64,000 bases of DNA from Gordionus sp. m RMFG-2023. Its lineage: Eukaryota > Nematomorpha > Gordioida > Chordodea > Parachordodidae. The DNA lies in assembly GCF_954871325.1 (NCBI RefSeq), contig NC_088777.1, forward strand, positions 45,113,366 through 45,177,365, written 5' to 3'. Below, in pieces: positions 12,689 through 25,475 of this stretch (within the stretch, counting starts at the first letter, position 1; the number at the start of each line of letters is the position of its first letter). The position numbers and the translations under genes were made by a program. The notes under the pieces are model-generated. The model did no database searches. It was not told the origin of the DNA and worked only from the letters and a program-made list of their open reading frames with translations.

Positions 12689-13656
12689 TTATTTGAATAG
12701 CCAGCAGGATATATATAATTTTAATTACATCGTTGTGGCAATTAAGTTTTATTACTATTATAAAATTCTATGGTAATAGTATTTAATAATATATTTATTT
12801 TTTATTCATTTGCCATACAATATTTTAAAATATAATTATCCTTCAGATAACAATATAACTAGCACATTGACAGTAATCATTTAATATTTTAAAGGCCCAT
12901 TTTATATATACTGAAAGTTCATCTTGTATCTTATGATAAAATAGTTTAGAGTAAAAATATTAGCTAATTACTTGCATTATCCTATATTTTTGCTAGGGTG
13001 ATGTTGATCCACAAATTTTTTCCTGATCTGATATTTATAATGATTTTTATTGCCAACTAATTTTAATATTTTTAAAAAAAGCTACTAACCTTCATGAATG
13101 ATTATTTGATTTTTTTATTATCTAAAAGGATATTTGCAATGTGTTTGCAGACTTAGCTCTCTATATCTGATTTTAAAAATAATTAAATCAAGATTTTAAT
13201 TAAAATATTATTTCTTTAGCCTCAAAATTTTGACAATAAAAGTCCAAACCTTTCTACAATCTGTGGGCAAAATCAATATTGAGTTATTTACTTATGGCTA
13301 TAATTAGGGGTGTACCAATACCATTTTTTGGAGGCCCATCCGATATTCCCAATATTAAATTTATTGGCTGTTTACCGATATGATATCATATATAATTCTG
13401 TAAAGATACCAATGGTTTTAATTTACTTTTTATTAGTATAACATCTATAAAATTTAACTATACACCATAACTTATATATTTAAATATATTATAATGATCA
13501 GTTATAGTTTATATTTAATTCAATTGCAATTTTAAAAATATAAAATATTTTTATTGTTAAATCACTTTTGTTTTATATAATAAGTAATAACATTAATCTA
13601 TATACATAATAAGTAATAAACAATTATATTATGAAATATGAAATAAATATTTAAAA

Positions 13657-14193
13657 TAGATATCTGTAAAAGTAGGCCCTTGAACCGGCTTTGGGCTGGG
13701 CTTAATTTTTTAAATATCGTGTTTGGGCCAGGTTGGGCCTAATATTTGAAAAATTTTGGCTGGGAAGGGTTGGGCTTTGGAAATTTTTTAAAATATATCA
13801 ATGTTATATTGAATTTTTTATAATAAAATAAAAATTTATAGAAACTAGACGCCATATAACATGTCTTTTTTTTTATTTTGAGTAATTATAAAAAAATTAA
13901 TTTCTATATTTAAATAAATTCAAACTGGGCTGGGCTGCTATATTTTTTAAAATATATCAATGTTATATTGAATTTTATAATAAAATAAAAATTTATAGAA
14001 ACTAGACGCCATATAACATGTCTTTTTTTTTATTTTGAGTAATTATAAAAAAAAATTAATTTCTATATTTAAATAAATTCAAACTGGGCTGGGCTGCTAT
14101 ATTTTTTTTAAAAAATCGGGTTTGGGCTGGGCTGGTAAAACTAAAAAAAATTTCAGGCTGGGCTTGAAAAATTAGGCCCGATGCAGATCATTA
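13657..14193. mobile_element. GC-rich-ended hAT MITE, innermost of the nest
   Basis: Perfect 8-bp target duplications ATTTAAAA at 13649-13656 and 14194-14201. The ends TAGATATCTG and GATGCAGATCATTA frame repeats of GGGCTGGGCT. Relative at 40709-41115. Its middle carries a 157-bp tandem duplication. Confidence 0.88.
13788..14105. repeat. 157-bp tandem duplication inside the innermost hAT MITE
   Basis: Two consecutive units, each ending in AAACTGGGCTGGGCTGCTA, are almost identical and differ mainly in A- and T-run lengths. The related copy at 40709-41115 has a single unit, so the duplication happened in this copy or its lineage. Confidence 0.85.
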
Positions 14194-14791
14194 ATTTAAA
14201 ATAATATTTAACATATAGAAATTTTTTTTAGAAATATCAGAGGTCAGCTTGTAGCGATGGTAGGTAACTTTCATTATCACCAGCTTCACTTAAAACAGAT
14301 TTTGAAGAGATTTTCACACTTATAAACAAAATGTACAAAAAAATAACAATATGGCAGAATGATTATTATTCTTAAAAAAATATACATAAAAATAGATTTC
14401 GATTATATTTATAAAAATAAATGATTTTAGATATAACTTTTTTTTTAAAAATTTTATAACATTTTATTTTTTTAAAGACGCCATTTTATATCGGAAAATT
14501 TTATAGTGTTGGCCTATAACCTATAGGTGAAATATCGGCCAGATCGGATACAATAAAAATATCGGTACATCCTTGGCTATAATCTTGAGATCATTTTTTA
14601 AAATTGCTAAATTGAGTTGTTTAACACTAATGTGTATTTCAGATAATATACAACAAAAAATTGCGTTAACTAGTCTTTAAATATTACAAAAATAAATTCA
14701 GTTCTTTTCATTAAACTATTTTAAAAAAATATACAATCATAAAATGATTGGCCAGATCTGATATTTAATATTGGCATGCCCTAATTTATGC

Positions 14792-15406
14792 CTAAAAATA
14801 AGATTTTTTATATTTAAATTAAATACAAATCAAAAGTATAAACAAAAATTGATATAATATGAAATATAATCCGTTTAATCATTTTTAATTAATTATTTTA
14901 TCTTATGGAATAGGCTTTTTATTAAATGGTTTCAATTTAAAAATAGAATATATTATAAATTAAATGAAAAACAATATATAATTTAATATAAAAAGGGAGC
15001 ATGTCACCCTAGAGAGGAGTAAATGCTTAGGAGTTTGATTGGCAGATTTTGAGAGTGTTGATTAAGGTTATCATTTATTGTGGTCACTTATAGTCCCCAT
15101 TTTTTGGCTTTGATAAGATTAAATCATTTACAAATATGCCTGAGGTGTTGATGACTATTGGTATGAAGACATAGCATAAGTATATATATTATTTTTAAAT
15201 TTTGTACACACATCAGACGGCACCTTGGCCAGGCCACATTTTTTATAACGAAATATTATAAATCACTAGCTAAGAAAATTTTGACCACAAGGCTTTGTAA
15301 ATGGTCCTTCTGCAGTTCTCTGCCAGAAACCATCATGGGTTAGGTGGTATAGACCTAATATATTTTCCAGTGGACCTAGGTTTCTGAAAATTATTATGGG
15401 CCTGGG
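14792..15406. other. Intergenic stretch, partly GC-richer, no gene recognised
   Basis: About 15000-15360 is less AT-rich than its surroundings and might be eroded coding sequence, but no frame stays open for long on either strand and no motif is recognised. Confidence 0.35.
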
Positions 15407-15615
15407 TAGTGTTATTTCCGATTTTTATAAAACGGACAACTTAATATTTTAGCCATAAAATAGTATATGTTTAAACTTTTGTTCCTTCTATAAGAAAAAT
15501 CTTCAGGCTTGTGATTATTTTTTTGGATGAAATATTGATTATACACCAATGACTATTATTGTCATTGTTTAGCACTATTAAAAATCGACTCAAAACATTC
15601 AGTTTAGCAACACTA
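15407..15615. mobile_element. TAGTGTTG-type hAT MITE, diverged copy
   Basis: Starts TAGTGTTATTTCCGATTTT and ends TTAGCAACACTA, with the family's inner phrases ATATTTTAGCC and AAATCTTCAGGCTT. Length and layout match the intact copies. Target duplications are no longer clear. Confidence 0.65.
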
Positions 15616-16049
15616 AGCTTAGGTTTAAAATTTAGCTCATTTAAAAATAGTTGCTAACTTAAAAAATTGATATTTTTTTATTATAATAAATTTCAATATT
15701 GTATACAAAATGATTGCTCAGTATACAATAATGTTTATTTTTGTTTAATATAATAAATTGGGCTAAGCTTTAGAAATTTTTTTGAAAATACTTATGGGCT
15801 TGAGAATTTATTTTTATTAAATATTGATGCGCCTAAAAAAAATTTTAAAGTTAGGCTGGGATTGATCAAACATTTAAACCCACGAAAACCAGCCATATGG
15901 GAATTATAGAAAGATATTAGATGCTATAATTTTCCAAAGATTAATCTAGAAAAAACTTATTGATATTATATAAATTCAGGCAAGCCATCTGTATTGTATA
16001 TTTATGGAAATTATATATTATAATAATTAAAAATATAATTTTCTTTTCT

Positions 16050-16545
16050 TATGGCGATCCAGGTTAGCCAGTTCTCTTCTGATTTATCTTTTCCATTTTT
16101 GAAAGTCCTGAGCATCAATATTTGTAAGATTCATTTTTTTCATATCCGCTGCTGTTACCTTTATCCACTTCATCTTAGGCCTTCCAGTCTTGATCCTCCT
16201 ACTTCCATCAAGGTCCATCTCTTTACTCAGTCATGTTTTAAGTTCCACATGCAATCATCTTAGTCTATTTCTTCTCATTACCACTCCAATCACTTATATT
16301 CCAATTCTTGCTCGCAATTCCTTGCTATTTTTTCTTTGACCTTCTTCCATGCTTGTCTAATCCTTGCAACAACAGCAGAATCTACACCAACATCTTCGTT
16401 TAGCATATAGCCCAAATAGAAAAACTTTTCCCAGGGTTCACCCATTGACAATATGCAAATAACCTTTTCTACCTTATCATTATTATATCCCCTGGTGCGT
16501 TGGATTTCATTTCTGGTTCCCTTTCCACATACACCACAAGACCAA
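16050..16545 (-). mobile_element. Truncated 3' copy of LINE family 2
   Basis: A diverged second copy of the 3' end of the LINE that follows at 16640-20035. Both begin on the + strand with ATGGCGAT(T)TCCAGG-like sequence and share the TTTTTCTTTGACC/TTTTTCTCTC and AGCATAT(A/C)GCC landmarks. It covers only the C-terminal region and 3' UTR and carries frame breaks. Lying directly 3' of the longer copy in the same orientation, it suggests repeated insertion at one spot or a local duplication. Confidence 0.75.
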
Positions 16546-16639
16546 TCTAGGAAAAAATTCTCATAGAAAATAATTCTCTTTATTTGATCCTATGATGAAT
16601 TATTAAATTATTTTTAGAAAATTAGCAAAATAGGAAAAA

Positions 16640-19600
16640 AATCCCCAAATCTTCTCCGTTTTATGGCGATTTCCAGGTTTACCCGGGTAGGCCAGTTTTC
16701 CCTCTGATTTTTCTTTTCCATTTTTGACGGTACTGATCATCAATACTTGTAAGATTCATGCTTCTCATATCCGCCGCTATCACATTTGTCCACGTCTTCT
16801 TGGGTCTTCCTCTAGGTCTTGATCCTCCTACTTCCATCATAGTGCATCTCTTTACCCATTCATCTCTTGTCATACGTTCCACATGCCCAAACCATCTTAG
16901 TCTATTTCGTCGCATTACCATACCAATCATTTCTATACCTAATCTTGCTCACAATTCCTTGCTAGTTTTTCTCTCTCTCAGAGATACCCCACACATCACC
17001 ATCCTCATCTCTGTTCTTTCTAATTTGGCTTCGTGAGTCGCTTTCATTGCCCATGTTTCATGTCCATAAACTAAACAACTCCTCACACAGCTTACGTAAA
17101 CTTTCCCCTTTAACTTCAGAGAAACTTTTTTATTTGTAAGAATAGACGACATCTCTCTGAACTTCTTCCAAGCTTGTCTGATCCTTGCAACAACGGCAGA
17201 ATCTACACCACCATCTGCGTTTAGCATATCGCCTAAATAACAAAACTTATCCACTTTTTCTAGGGTTAACCCATTGCCAATATCCAGACTACCATTTTTT
17301 AGGTTATCATTATTATGTATCCCTTTCATGCATGTTCTACAAATAAAGGTCATTCTTTCTAATATCAAACTGCTTTTTTCCCGCTACATCTTTTATGTAC
17401 CCATTTCTGGCATCTGGTGCATTGGATTGAATTTCTAGCAACTCCTTTCCCACATACGCCACAAGGCCACTTACCGGATTCCTCCATCTTTAGATTTTCC
17501 CCACCAATCATCACCTTTGTTTTTGATGCATTCATTTTCAGGCCCTTTGCTTCCATAGTCATCTTCCATTTACTAACTTTATCCCTCAATTCTCCCTCAC
17601 TGTTTGCCATTAATACAAGGTCATCTGCATATAATATCTCCCATGGAAGTCCTTCACGCATTTCTCTAGCCACCACATTCATTACTAAGATAAATAATAA
17701 TGGACTCAGCACGGATCCTTGATGGAGTCCTACCTTCACCTCAAAGCTGTCACTATCACCATAATCCGTCCGTACTGCTGTTTGTGCTCCAACATACATT
17801 GCCATCACTGCGGTAACCAACCATTCCTCCACACCTGATTTTCTCAAGGCCCATCTAGTAATCTCACGCGGCACCCTATCAAATGCTTTCTCCAAATCAA
17901 CAAACGCATAATAGAGTTTCTTTTCCTTCGCAAGATATTTCTCCTGAATTTGTCTCACCACAAAAATTGCATCTGTCGTGCCTTTTCCCGATGTAAAACC
18001 AAACTGCATTTCATCAATTTTAATTTGTTCCCTTAACCGCTTCTCTAACACTCTCTCAAATACTTTCATTGCATGCTCCAAGAGTTTAATAGCTCTGTAA
18101 GACTCGCAATCTAAAGGATCACCTTTCCCCTTGTATACTGGGATAATTATACTTCTTCGCCAGTTCTCGGGAATAGTACCTTCTGTGACAATTTGATTTG
18201 CTAAATTCATTAACCATTCAATCCCTAAATCATCAGAACCTTTAAACATCTCTGATACCACCATCGTTAAACCTGATGCCTTCTTTTTCTTCATCTTTTT
18301 CACTGCTCTATTTATCTCGTCCTTGCCAATTTTACACCCTGGACCTTCTACCTTTGCACAACTAATATTATTATCCCATTCATTTTCTTCATTCAAAAGT
18401 CCTTTCATGTAAATCTTCCAGGTGTTCTTAACACCACTACCATCAATCGCCATTTTTCCTTCCAGACATTTGTTTTGCCATTCGAACCATATTTCCAATT
18501 CTATCAGCGCATTCCATTTCTTTAGCAAACTCGTGTCTTTTTTCTTCTTGAGCCTTCGCTATTAATTTCTTAGCATTTCTTTTAGCCATCTTGTAAATAT
18601 CATTATCACTATTTTATTTGCTATTATACCATACTTTGAAACACCTCCGTTTCTCATCCACGGCTTTCGCTACCTCCGGGTTCCACCACCAAGTCTCCTT
18701 ATGTCTAGGCGGCCCTTTTGTCCATCCACATACCTCCTCAGTTGTCATTACCAAAGCTTTCTTCATGGCTTCCCACTTGTCATTCACTCCAGATGCTTGT
18801 GCCACCTCCGCCTCCCTAATCGCCAATGCAATATTGAATTGACGTCTAGCACTCTCCTCCTTTAATTTCCAAACCTTCAGCCTTGGGACAAACTTTCTTT
18901 TAGTGACCCTGGCACCTTTAAGAGTGAGATCTCCTACAACTAATGCTGATTTATACATTCCTCTCCCGGTACCACTTTCACATTTTTTACTATACATCGA
19001 TCACATCTCCTTAATAACAGGTAATCCACTGCACTTATGGTACTACCCGACTTATAAGTCACCAGCTTCTCTGATTCTTTCTTAAACATTGTATTACAGA
19101 CAATAATATCCATAGCATCACTAAAATCTAAAATTCTCTCTCCTTCCAAATTTCTCATGCCGTAATTGAACCCTCCATGTACTCCTTCATAACCCTCACT
19201 ACTCGCTCCCACATGTCCATTCAAATCACCAGCCAGAATAATCCCCTCTTCGTTTGCCAGTCTCGATGTCACCCCCAATAGACTGTCCCAAAATATATCT
19301 TTCTCTTCTTCACTTCTTCCAACCTGAGGAACATATGCCGAGATAATATTATATAGCTTTCTACCAAAAATCATCTTGATAACCATTATCTGGTTGTCTA
19401 GCCTTTTCACTTCTACTTTGTCTACTAATTTCTCCGCAACCAATACCCCAACTCCAGCCTTACCATCATTACCTCCTTGCCAAAAGAATTTATACTTTTC
19501 GTTAGTCTTGCCAATCATTCTGGTCCCATTTCCTTTCCATCTAGTCTCCTGTATGCAGCACACATCTATATGTCTTCTGTGTAATACATCGACGACTTCT

Positions 19601-20035
19601 CCCGCTCTTCCCGTCATACTCCCAACATTCCATGTCGTGACCCAACTCGATCACCCGTAAACTGGTTTCTCCACTTTTTATCAGGTCGTTTATGGCCGTC
19701 ATAAGTTTCATTTTCATGAATAGTGGTTCCACCAGGTTTCCCATCCTTCTTTTTGTCGTAGGCGGACGAGGAGGCCCACGGGGTACTTTGGGCTGTACCC
19801 CGCCCATGCTTTGTTGTAACCATAGGGAAATTTTGTAGCAAGGTTTTTACAATCGGATGCCCTTCCTGTCAACCTTTTTAAGTGGTTTTTACACTCCAAC
19901 GAGGAGACGGTGATCCTATTCTAGACCCAGATCACAGGGAACCTTTTAGACCTCCATTAGCCGCCAAAAGACGTTGCCACTCCCCCGCCACGATGAGGCT
20001 GAAGGTAGGATTTTGGGAGAGAAGAAAAAACCCCC
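16640..20035 (-). mobile_element. LINE family 2, nearly full-length, endonuclease-RT type, inactive
   Basis: A non-LTR retrotransposon on the - strand. In transcription order: a 5' leader (about 19650-20035); an AP-endonuclease domain starting VTTWNVGSMTGRAGEVVDVL with CCIQETRWKG, ISAYVPQ, LAGDLNGHVG and SAVDYLL (about 18950-19650); a linker; reverse transcriptase (about 17480-18260) with NWRRSIIIPVYKGKGD, AFVDLEKAFDRVP, VGLHQGSVLSPLLF and LYADDLVLMA; a PHD/knuckle-like finger CGVCGKGVARNSIQCTRC with WVHKRCSG (about 17380-17470); and the C-terminal RLRWFGHVERM...RGRPKKTW block (about 16700-16900). Frame changes lie near 18950, 18455 and 17367, with stops near 18615 and 16947, so it is dead but recent. 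I place it loosely in the RTE/CR1-like APE group; exact clade not settled. Confidence 0.9.
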
Positions 20036-20854
20036 AAATAAAATATTTAAAATTTTTTAGAAACTCAACAAAAGAAAATAAAAAAAATTCCTCTAAAATT
20101 TTTCCAAATAAAAATTTCCCAAATAGAATTATAAAACAAAATTATTAACTAGTGATTAATATTAAACCTAACCAAATTATTATGAAATAACCCTGACCAA
20201 TATAATGTTATGGCCTTATCCTGAACCCAGATTTGGTGAAAATTAAACAATATTTTTAAAATAAATGAATTGGTACCTAGTCTGTGATATTAAGCAAAAT
20301 ATAATTATAAGCTAAGTAATGGTCACCTATTTCCATCAACTTTTAGATATTTATAGAAAATCAAATTTTTATTATAAAAAAATATTTATTTTTATAATTT
20401 CTATGAAGTTTTAAGAAATATATTAAAAATTTTAATCAGTTGGGGATAAGAGGCTTTTCACAATTGACTTCAAAAATAGTTGGCCAATTTTTCAATTGGA
20501 ATAATTTTGTTATGCAATATATGAAGTCTTTTTCTGATAATTTTTAGAATATAAAATATATTGTGTTCTGTGTCACAAATTTGTATTTTTCATTAGTTGG
20601 CACTAAAAACCTATCATGTTTTCCAAGATGTCACAAAACTATACTTTTTATGCTATTTACTAAATTATAAAGTATCAAATCTACCAACCGATTTATCATT
20701 TCTAATATTTTAAGATTTATATCGTTTAGAATTAAACCCGAAATACTGCTTAAAATAAATCCTCCAACTTTGAGAATAAATACTCAACGTTCAAAAAATA
20801 CTGAATATAATTAAGTTATTTTAACGGCGGGGTTATTGATAATATGGTAATTTG
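20036..20854. other. AT-rich DNA, nothing recognised
   Basis: The stretch between the LINE 5' end and a degenerate minisatellite shows no exon and no repeat ends. Confidence 0.4.
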
Positions 20855-21095
20855 ATTCTGGGGAATAATTTTCTTTGGGAATTTTATCCCTGGTAATTAT
20901 TTTCCTAGGGTTTATCCTGAGAATTATCTTCAAGGGGATATTTTTTCTGGGGAATTATCTTCCAAGGGATATTTTTTCCTGGGATTTTTTCTGTGGAATT
21001 ATCTTCCAGGGGATATTTTTTCCTGTGATTTTTTTTTCTGGGGAATTATTTTCCAGGAGATTTTTTCCTGGAAAATTATTCTCGTAGATTTTTTT
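20855..21095. repeat. Degenerate minisatellite (GGGGAATTATCTTCCAGGGG-like units)
   Basis: The phrases TTTTTTCCTGGG and GGAATTATCTTCCA recur about every 30-60 bp with variation. Units contain the imperfect palindrome GGGGAATT/AATTTTCC. Its right end abuts the LINE fragment at 21110. Confidence 0.7.
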
Positions 21096-21109
21096 CCGCT
21101 TACTCTGCA

Positions 21110-21490
21110 AGGCAGTTGCCGGATTTCTCCATATTCAGATTATCCCCACCAACCTGTTGTCTTGCATTTATTTTCATGCCCTTTGCTTCCATAGCCATCT
21201 TCCATATACTAATTGTATTCCTCAACTCTTCCTCTCACTTTGACATTAATACAAGGTTATCTGCATATAATAGCTCCCGTGGAAGTCCTTTGCTTATCTC
21301 TCTAGCCACCACAGCCATATAAGATATATAATAATGAACTCAGAACGGATCACTGATGAAGTCATACCCTCACTTCAAGGCTTTCACTATCTCCATCATA
21401 TGTCACTACTGCAGTTTATGTTCACACATACATTGTCATCACTGTCATAACCAGCCATTCTTTTACACCTAATTTTCTCCAGACCCATTT
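21110..21490 (-). mobile_element. Internal fragment of LINE family 2 (RT region)
   Basis: Matches the + strand appearance of 17475-17860: the stretch CCGGATT(C/T)CTCCAT...CCACCAA, then CATTTATTTTCATGCC and CCCTTTGCTTCCATAG, covering the RT fingers-to-thumb part including the YADD region. It is more diverged than the 16640-20035 copy and does not keep a frame. Confidence 0.8.
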
Positions 21491-24400
21491 AGGAATAGAA
21501 TTTTAAATAAATCATAATGCATTTAAAAATACGATCATAATAAGGAATCATCATGGCTTGGCCTATATTTAATATAAAAATTCCCATATCAGGTCCCTAA
21601 TAATTTTAAAAAATTTTCTTAAGCCCCATAATAATTTTAAGAAAGTTTTCCCAAGCCTATAATAATTTTGAAAAAATTTTCCTAAGCCCAGCCAAAGTAA
21701 CAAAAATTATGAATGTAAGACAAATTGTGTCTATAACACAGCTTTTATTATATACCGGATAAATATAGTACCCAGTTTAATTAATTTACTGACCAAAAAA
21801 ATAATATATAAAATAAATTATCATTATAAAATTAAAAAGAGTATAAAATTTACTGCCTAGGTTGTTGAAGATAAGACCTCTTAATTTTCTGTGCTACTAC
21901 AATGTGCTTGTTTATTTCCAGTATCTTCATGATGCTCGGATATTGAAGCAATAAGATTTAGCTCGTGTTCCTATTTCTTGCTACGATAAGGTGCTTGTTT
22001 ATTTCTCGCGATGTTATGTTAAATTTTTTAAAATTAACAACTAAATAAGAAAAATTTTAATGAAAATTATATAAAAAATTACAATTTTTTTTTGTTAATT
22101 ATATATATTAAACAATTTTTCTAATAAATATAATAATAAGAAAATAAAGTATACTAACAAATTTCCACAAGATGGAGCCTTTTAAAAAAAAAATTTTCAT
22201 AAAATGCATAAATTAATAATTCATGTAAAAGGTTTTTTGATTTTTTCAGAAGAATGTAGTTATTGATAAATTACAAAATGATAATAAAAATTAAAAATAT
22301 TCGTAATAATTCAAGAAAACATAAGTTTCAAAAAAAAGTAGGAAAATATATTGTATATAATGAAAAAATAAAAAATTATTTCCCCAAAATATTATATTTT
22401 TAATGTATTTATTTTGAAATTTAAACTTTCTTTCCACGAAAAATGATGAATTAAAATGTTTTTATTTTATAGCTGCGGACTCGCATTTATTAATTTCATT
22501 ATTTACAGAAATATATTCCCTCGTCCCATTTATTGCGAGATCATCTAGCTTCAGTCGGAAACAAAGTCGTTTAATTTAGTTTCACCTATAATTAATGTGA
22601 GGGTCTCAGTTATATTTTTATAAATATTCTATATCAGATAGGTTAGCTGTATTTTTAATTGATAGAATTATCAGAATTAGCAACCATTAACCTATTTTGT
22701 ATATTGTCTATCAAGGCAACAATGAATTGATTTTACTAGATAATAACTTCTTATCCCTTCAATATTACCAATCCAAATTTATTTATTTTCTTAACTTCTT
22801 GAGATATTTTCATATGTTCTCCTTTAGAAATAAAATAAACTTTCATTTAGAATTTATAAAAGAGATTAGAACACACCAAGAATATCTTCAGCTCCACCTC
22901 CAGAAATTTCTAGTATTAATATTTTTTTAAATAAAAGGTATAATTTGGCATTCCGAAATTTTTAGCTATTTTTTTTGAAAATTTATAAATATAAATATAC
23001 AAAATAACATTATGATGTAATACGATGATTTAATTTTTAAATTTTAACATAAATGAATTAAAAGTCATTTAGGTTAGATTTTTTCCATATGCCATTAAAA
23101 CTATATAGCTTTCATTTACCTCTCTAAACAATTGGAAGTTCAGTGCTATGCTCAAATATTATGAATGGAATTAAGTAATTATGATGTAAGGTGTCTGCCT
23201 AAGTATCTTCCGGTGCCTGAGTGTGGTTTAGTTATATTTTGATAGGAAAATTGGTATTCTAAAAGAATATTTGTCCTCTTCATAGTAAAATATTTGTCAT
23301 CTTTATAAAAAAAAATTCGTTCTCTTAAAATTTTTTATATATTATTTTAATATTTGATATGTAATGATCTATAATTAACATTAAGTATGATCATGTGTTA
23401 GGTAGGGTAGTTTGTCATTTTAAATAGAATTTTAAAGATATTCATTCTCTTCATGTAAGAATATTCGACCTATTTCAATTTAAAAAAAAAATATTATATA
23501 ATAGTATATATGAATTGGTCTAATTAACGTTTAGGTAGTATCGCTTAATAAGCAGAAAGTAGTTTGCAGTCTACAATTTATCTTAAATGTTTAATTAATT
23601 ATACCTCCCTAACATTGACTGGTTTAATATCTTCAAGAAGAGGTTGAGAATAGTGGCCCCTACATTTTCTAAGCGTTGGAAACAGAATACCCACCTATAA
23701 ATATCTTCCTCCAAAAAGAGCAGTTAATTATTTTTGACTTTAAAAAGTATTTGTTTAATTAATAAGACAAATTAGGAGAAGAAAGAGAAAGCGAAATAAT
23801 TTATAATTTTGTCAATATTTATGTGTTTAAAGAAAGTTTGTTACATTGACAAAATGGTATATTATTAAGAAAAGGATCATTCATGGTACCATGAAGTCTT
23901 GTTTTAATTAATTCGAATTCTACTCATACCTTTCGCACAACATGAGGTAGTAGATAGGAATAGTTATAAATATTTACACAAAATTGATAAATTTATAAAA
24001 AAAATATAAAGTGAACCATAAGGTAGAATAAAGAAATGGTTTTTCCAATCTGAATCACAAGTCTCCGAATCATTATCATCAGAAGAAGAAAAAACTAAAT
24101 AATATATTATTATAAATATTTTAATAAAATAAATTTAAAATTCTCAGAATCTGACAAGTCTTTAAATTATTTAACCTACATATCATGTGTAATAATTATA
24201 TCCCCTTTGTTGTCATCCTATAAATATTTCGAAACTTAGGCATTTCTTCAAAAACTTGACTCGGATTCAAATAGAAATTCTAAGATATCGATTATATCAT
24301 CTTTATCAAATCCCCTTTGGTGGGAAAAATGATGTTTGATGTAAAATTTTATCGATTCATATTTAATTAAACTGCATTATTATCAAATCAATTACATCAG

Positions 24401-25180
24401 TAATCACATAAGTTTCAATATTATATTTAATAATGAAAGTATATACTACTTTTCTTTTTGAATTATAATATTAGAAACCTAGAACCTTCAAAATCAAAAG
24501 GTAGACTTCTTTCTCCCTTTCATGAAATCTTGTATCTTTGAAAAACATTTAAAAATTGTCATTATCTAATAAGATCAGAAAATGATACAAGACAATAATT
24601 AAAATTCTCTCGAAAATCTTTTTCCAATTGAATTGAATTTATTGCAAACTATATACCCTTCGACATGGCTTGTAATTTTGAACAAACCAATTTGTTATCA
24701 AAATATTATTCAAAACACAAAGTGATAAAATAAAATTTTCCTATTCTAAAACTAGAGCGCAGGATCTTCAGAATCCTTTAAATTAGCCAAAGCTACCTCA
24801 AAGCATCATAAAGTAGATAAATGTTTTACAATAGCTATATACTATAATAGACTCCTATAAATATAATAAACATTTTAAATTTCAACAAGTACAATATTGC
24901 CGAGTGGTATTCTTGATGTGTACATCGTGCAATTTTGTCAATACATCACTATGACATGCTTTTAGCATAGCCTATACTTTAACACTATTAAGATACACAT
25001 AAAACATATTTAAGATTTCTAAAACATTGCTTAATTTTTTTTTATCAGTTAACATAATTGAACAATTATTAAATTTAGATGATAGTAACACCAAATAAAA
25101 GCTGCCTTTGAGGCCTCATTTCTAGTCAAAGCCTTGTCTGAAGAACCATCATAGTTTTGCGCAATGAAATATATAATATT
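21491..25180. other. Long AT-rich stretch without a recognised gene
   Basis: Only weak open frames occur. Short serine/acidic-rich frames near 24040-24110 and 24200-24330 could be exon remnants but lack a consistent splice model. A 78-residue frame at 22697-22930 has ordinary AT-driven composition (F, L, Y, K) and no motif. Confidence 0.4.
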
Positions 25181-25475
25181 TAGACTGACGATTCATTCAT
25201 TAAAAGTGTACATCAATGCAAATCAGTTAGAGACGCCATCTTGGTTACACTAATCATTATTAAAATTTTAAACGAAGCCTAATTTATTCCTATACCTGAT
25301 GTAAACTTTATTAAAGAATTATCGGATCATTGAGATAATAAGGAAGCAAGTTATCAATTTAATAGTAGTTTTTAACATGAGAATAATTACTATCTGTGTT
25401 ACCAAAATGCGGATTCAGCTGATTTGCTTTTAACGACGCTTAAAAATGCATTTTTATGAATGAATCGTCAGTCTA
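25181..25475. mobile_element. MITE with 20-bp perfect terminal inverted repeats
   Basis: Both ends read TAGACTGACGATTCATTCAT inward. The outer TA could be the target duplication of a Tc1/mariner-type element; that assignment is inference. Related copy at 39351-39557. Confidence 0.75.

Larger units (their letters stand above)
13305..14575. mobile_element. hAT element (CCGATA family), itself interrupted
   Basis: The left end TAGGGGTGTACCAATACC and right end ATCGGTACATCC match the intact copy at 60491-61212. Perfect 8-bp target duplications GCTATAAT at 13297-13304 and 14576-14583. Without the inner insertion it would be about 730 bp, like that copy. Confidence 0.88.
13138..14629. mobile_element. 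TAGTGTTG-type hAT MITE, split by a later insertion
   Basis: The left half (13138-13304) and right half (14584-14629) match the MITE family seen intact at 43943-44157 and 50505-50726. Shared features are a GCTC...GATTTTTAAAAA arm, an AGCCTC(G/A)AAATTTTG centre and a GTTTAACACTA end. The 13305-14575 element interrupts it. The left end is degenerate, so its exact start is uncertain. Confidence 0.65.
12994..14783. mobile_element. hAT-type element, outermost of a nest
   Basis: Ends TAGGGTGATG...GGCATGCCCTA, fitting the hAT YARNG rule. Flanking 8-bp target duplications are ATTTTTGC (12986-12993) and ATTTATGC (14784-14791), one mismatch. No transposase frame remains. It holds a shorter inverted-repeat element, which holds a second hAT element, which holds a third. 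A relative lies at 31189-33034. Confidence 0.8.

Noticed and set aside
22697-22930. 77-residue frame as a host exon
   Set aside because: Composition is typical of AT-rich noise and there is no family motif or consistent splice partner.
24040-24110. Short serine/glutamate-rich frame (FQSESQVSESLSSEEEKTK) resembling the N-terminus of eIF3c
   Set aside because: No in-frame start codon, no usable donor and no downstream exon; acidic serine repeats are too common to identify a gene.
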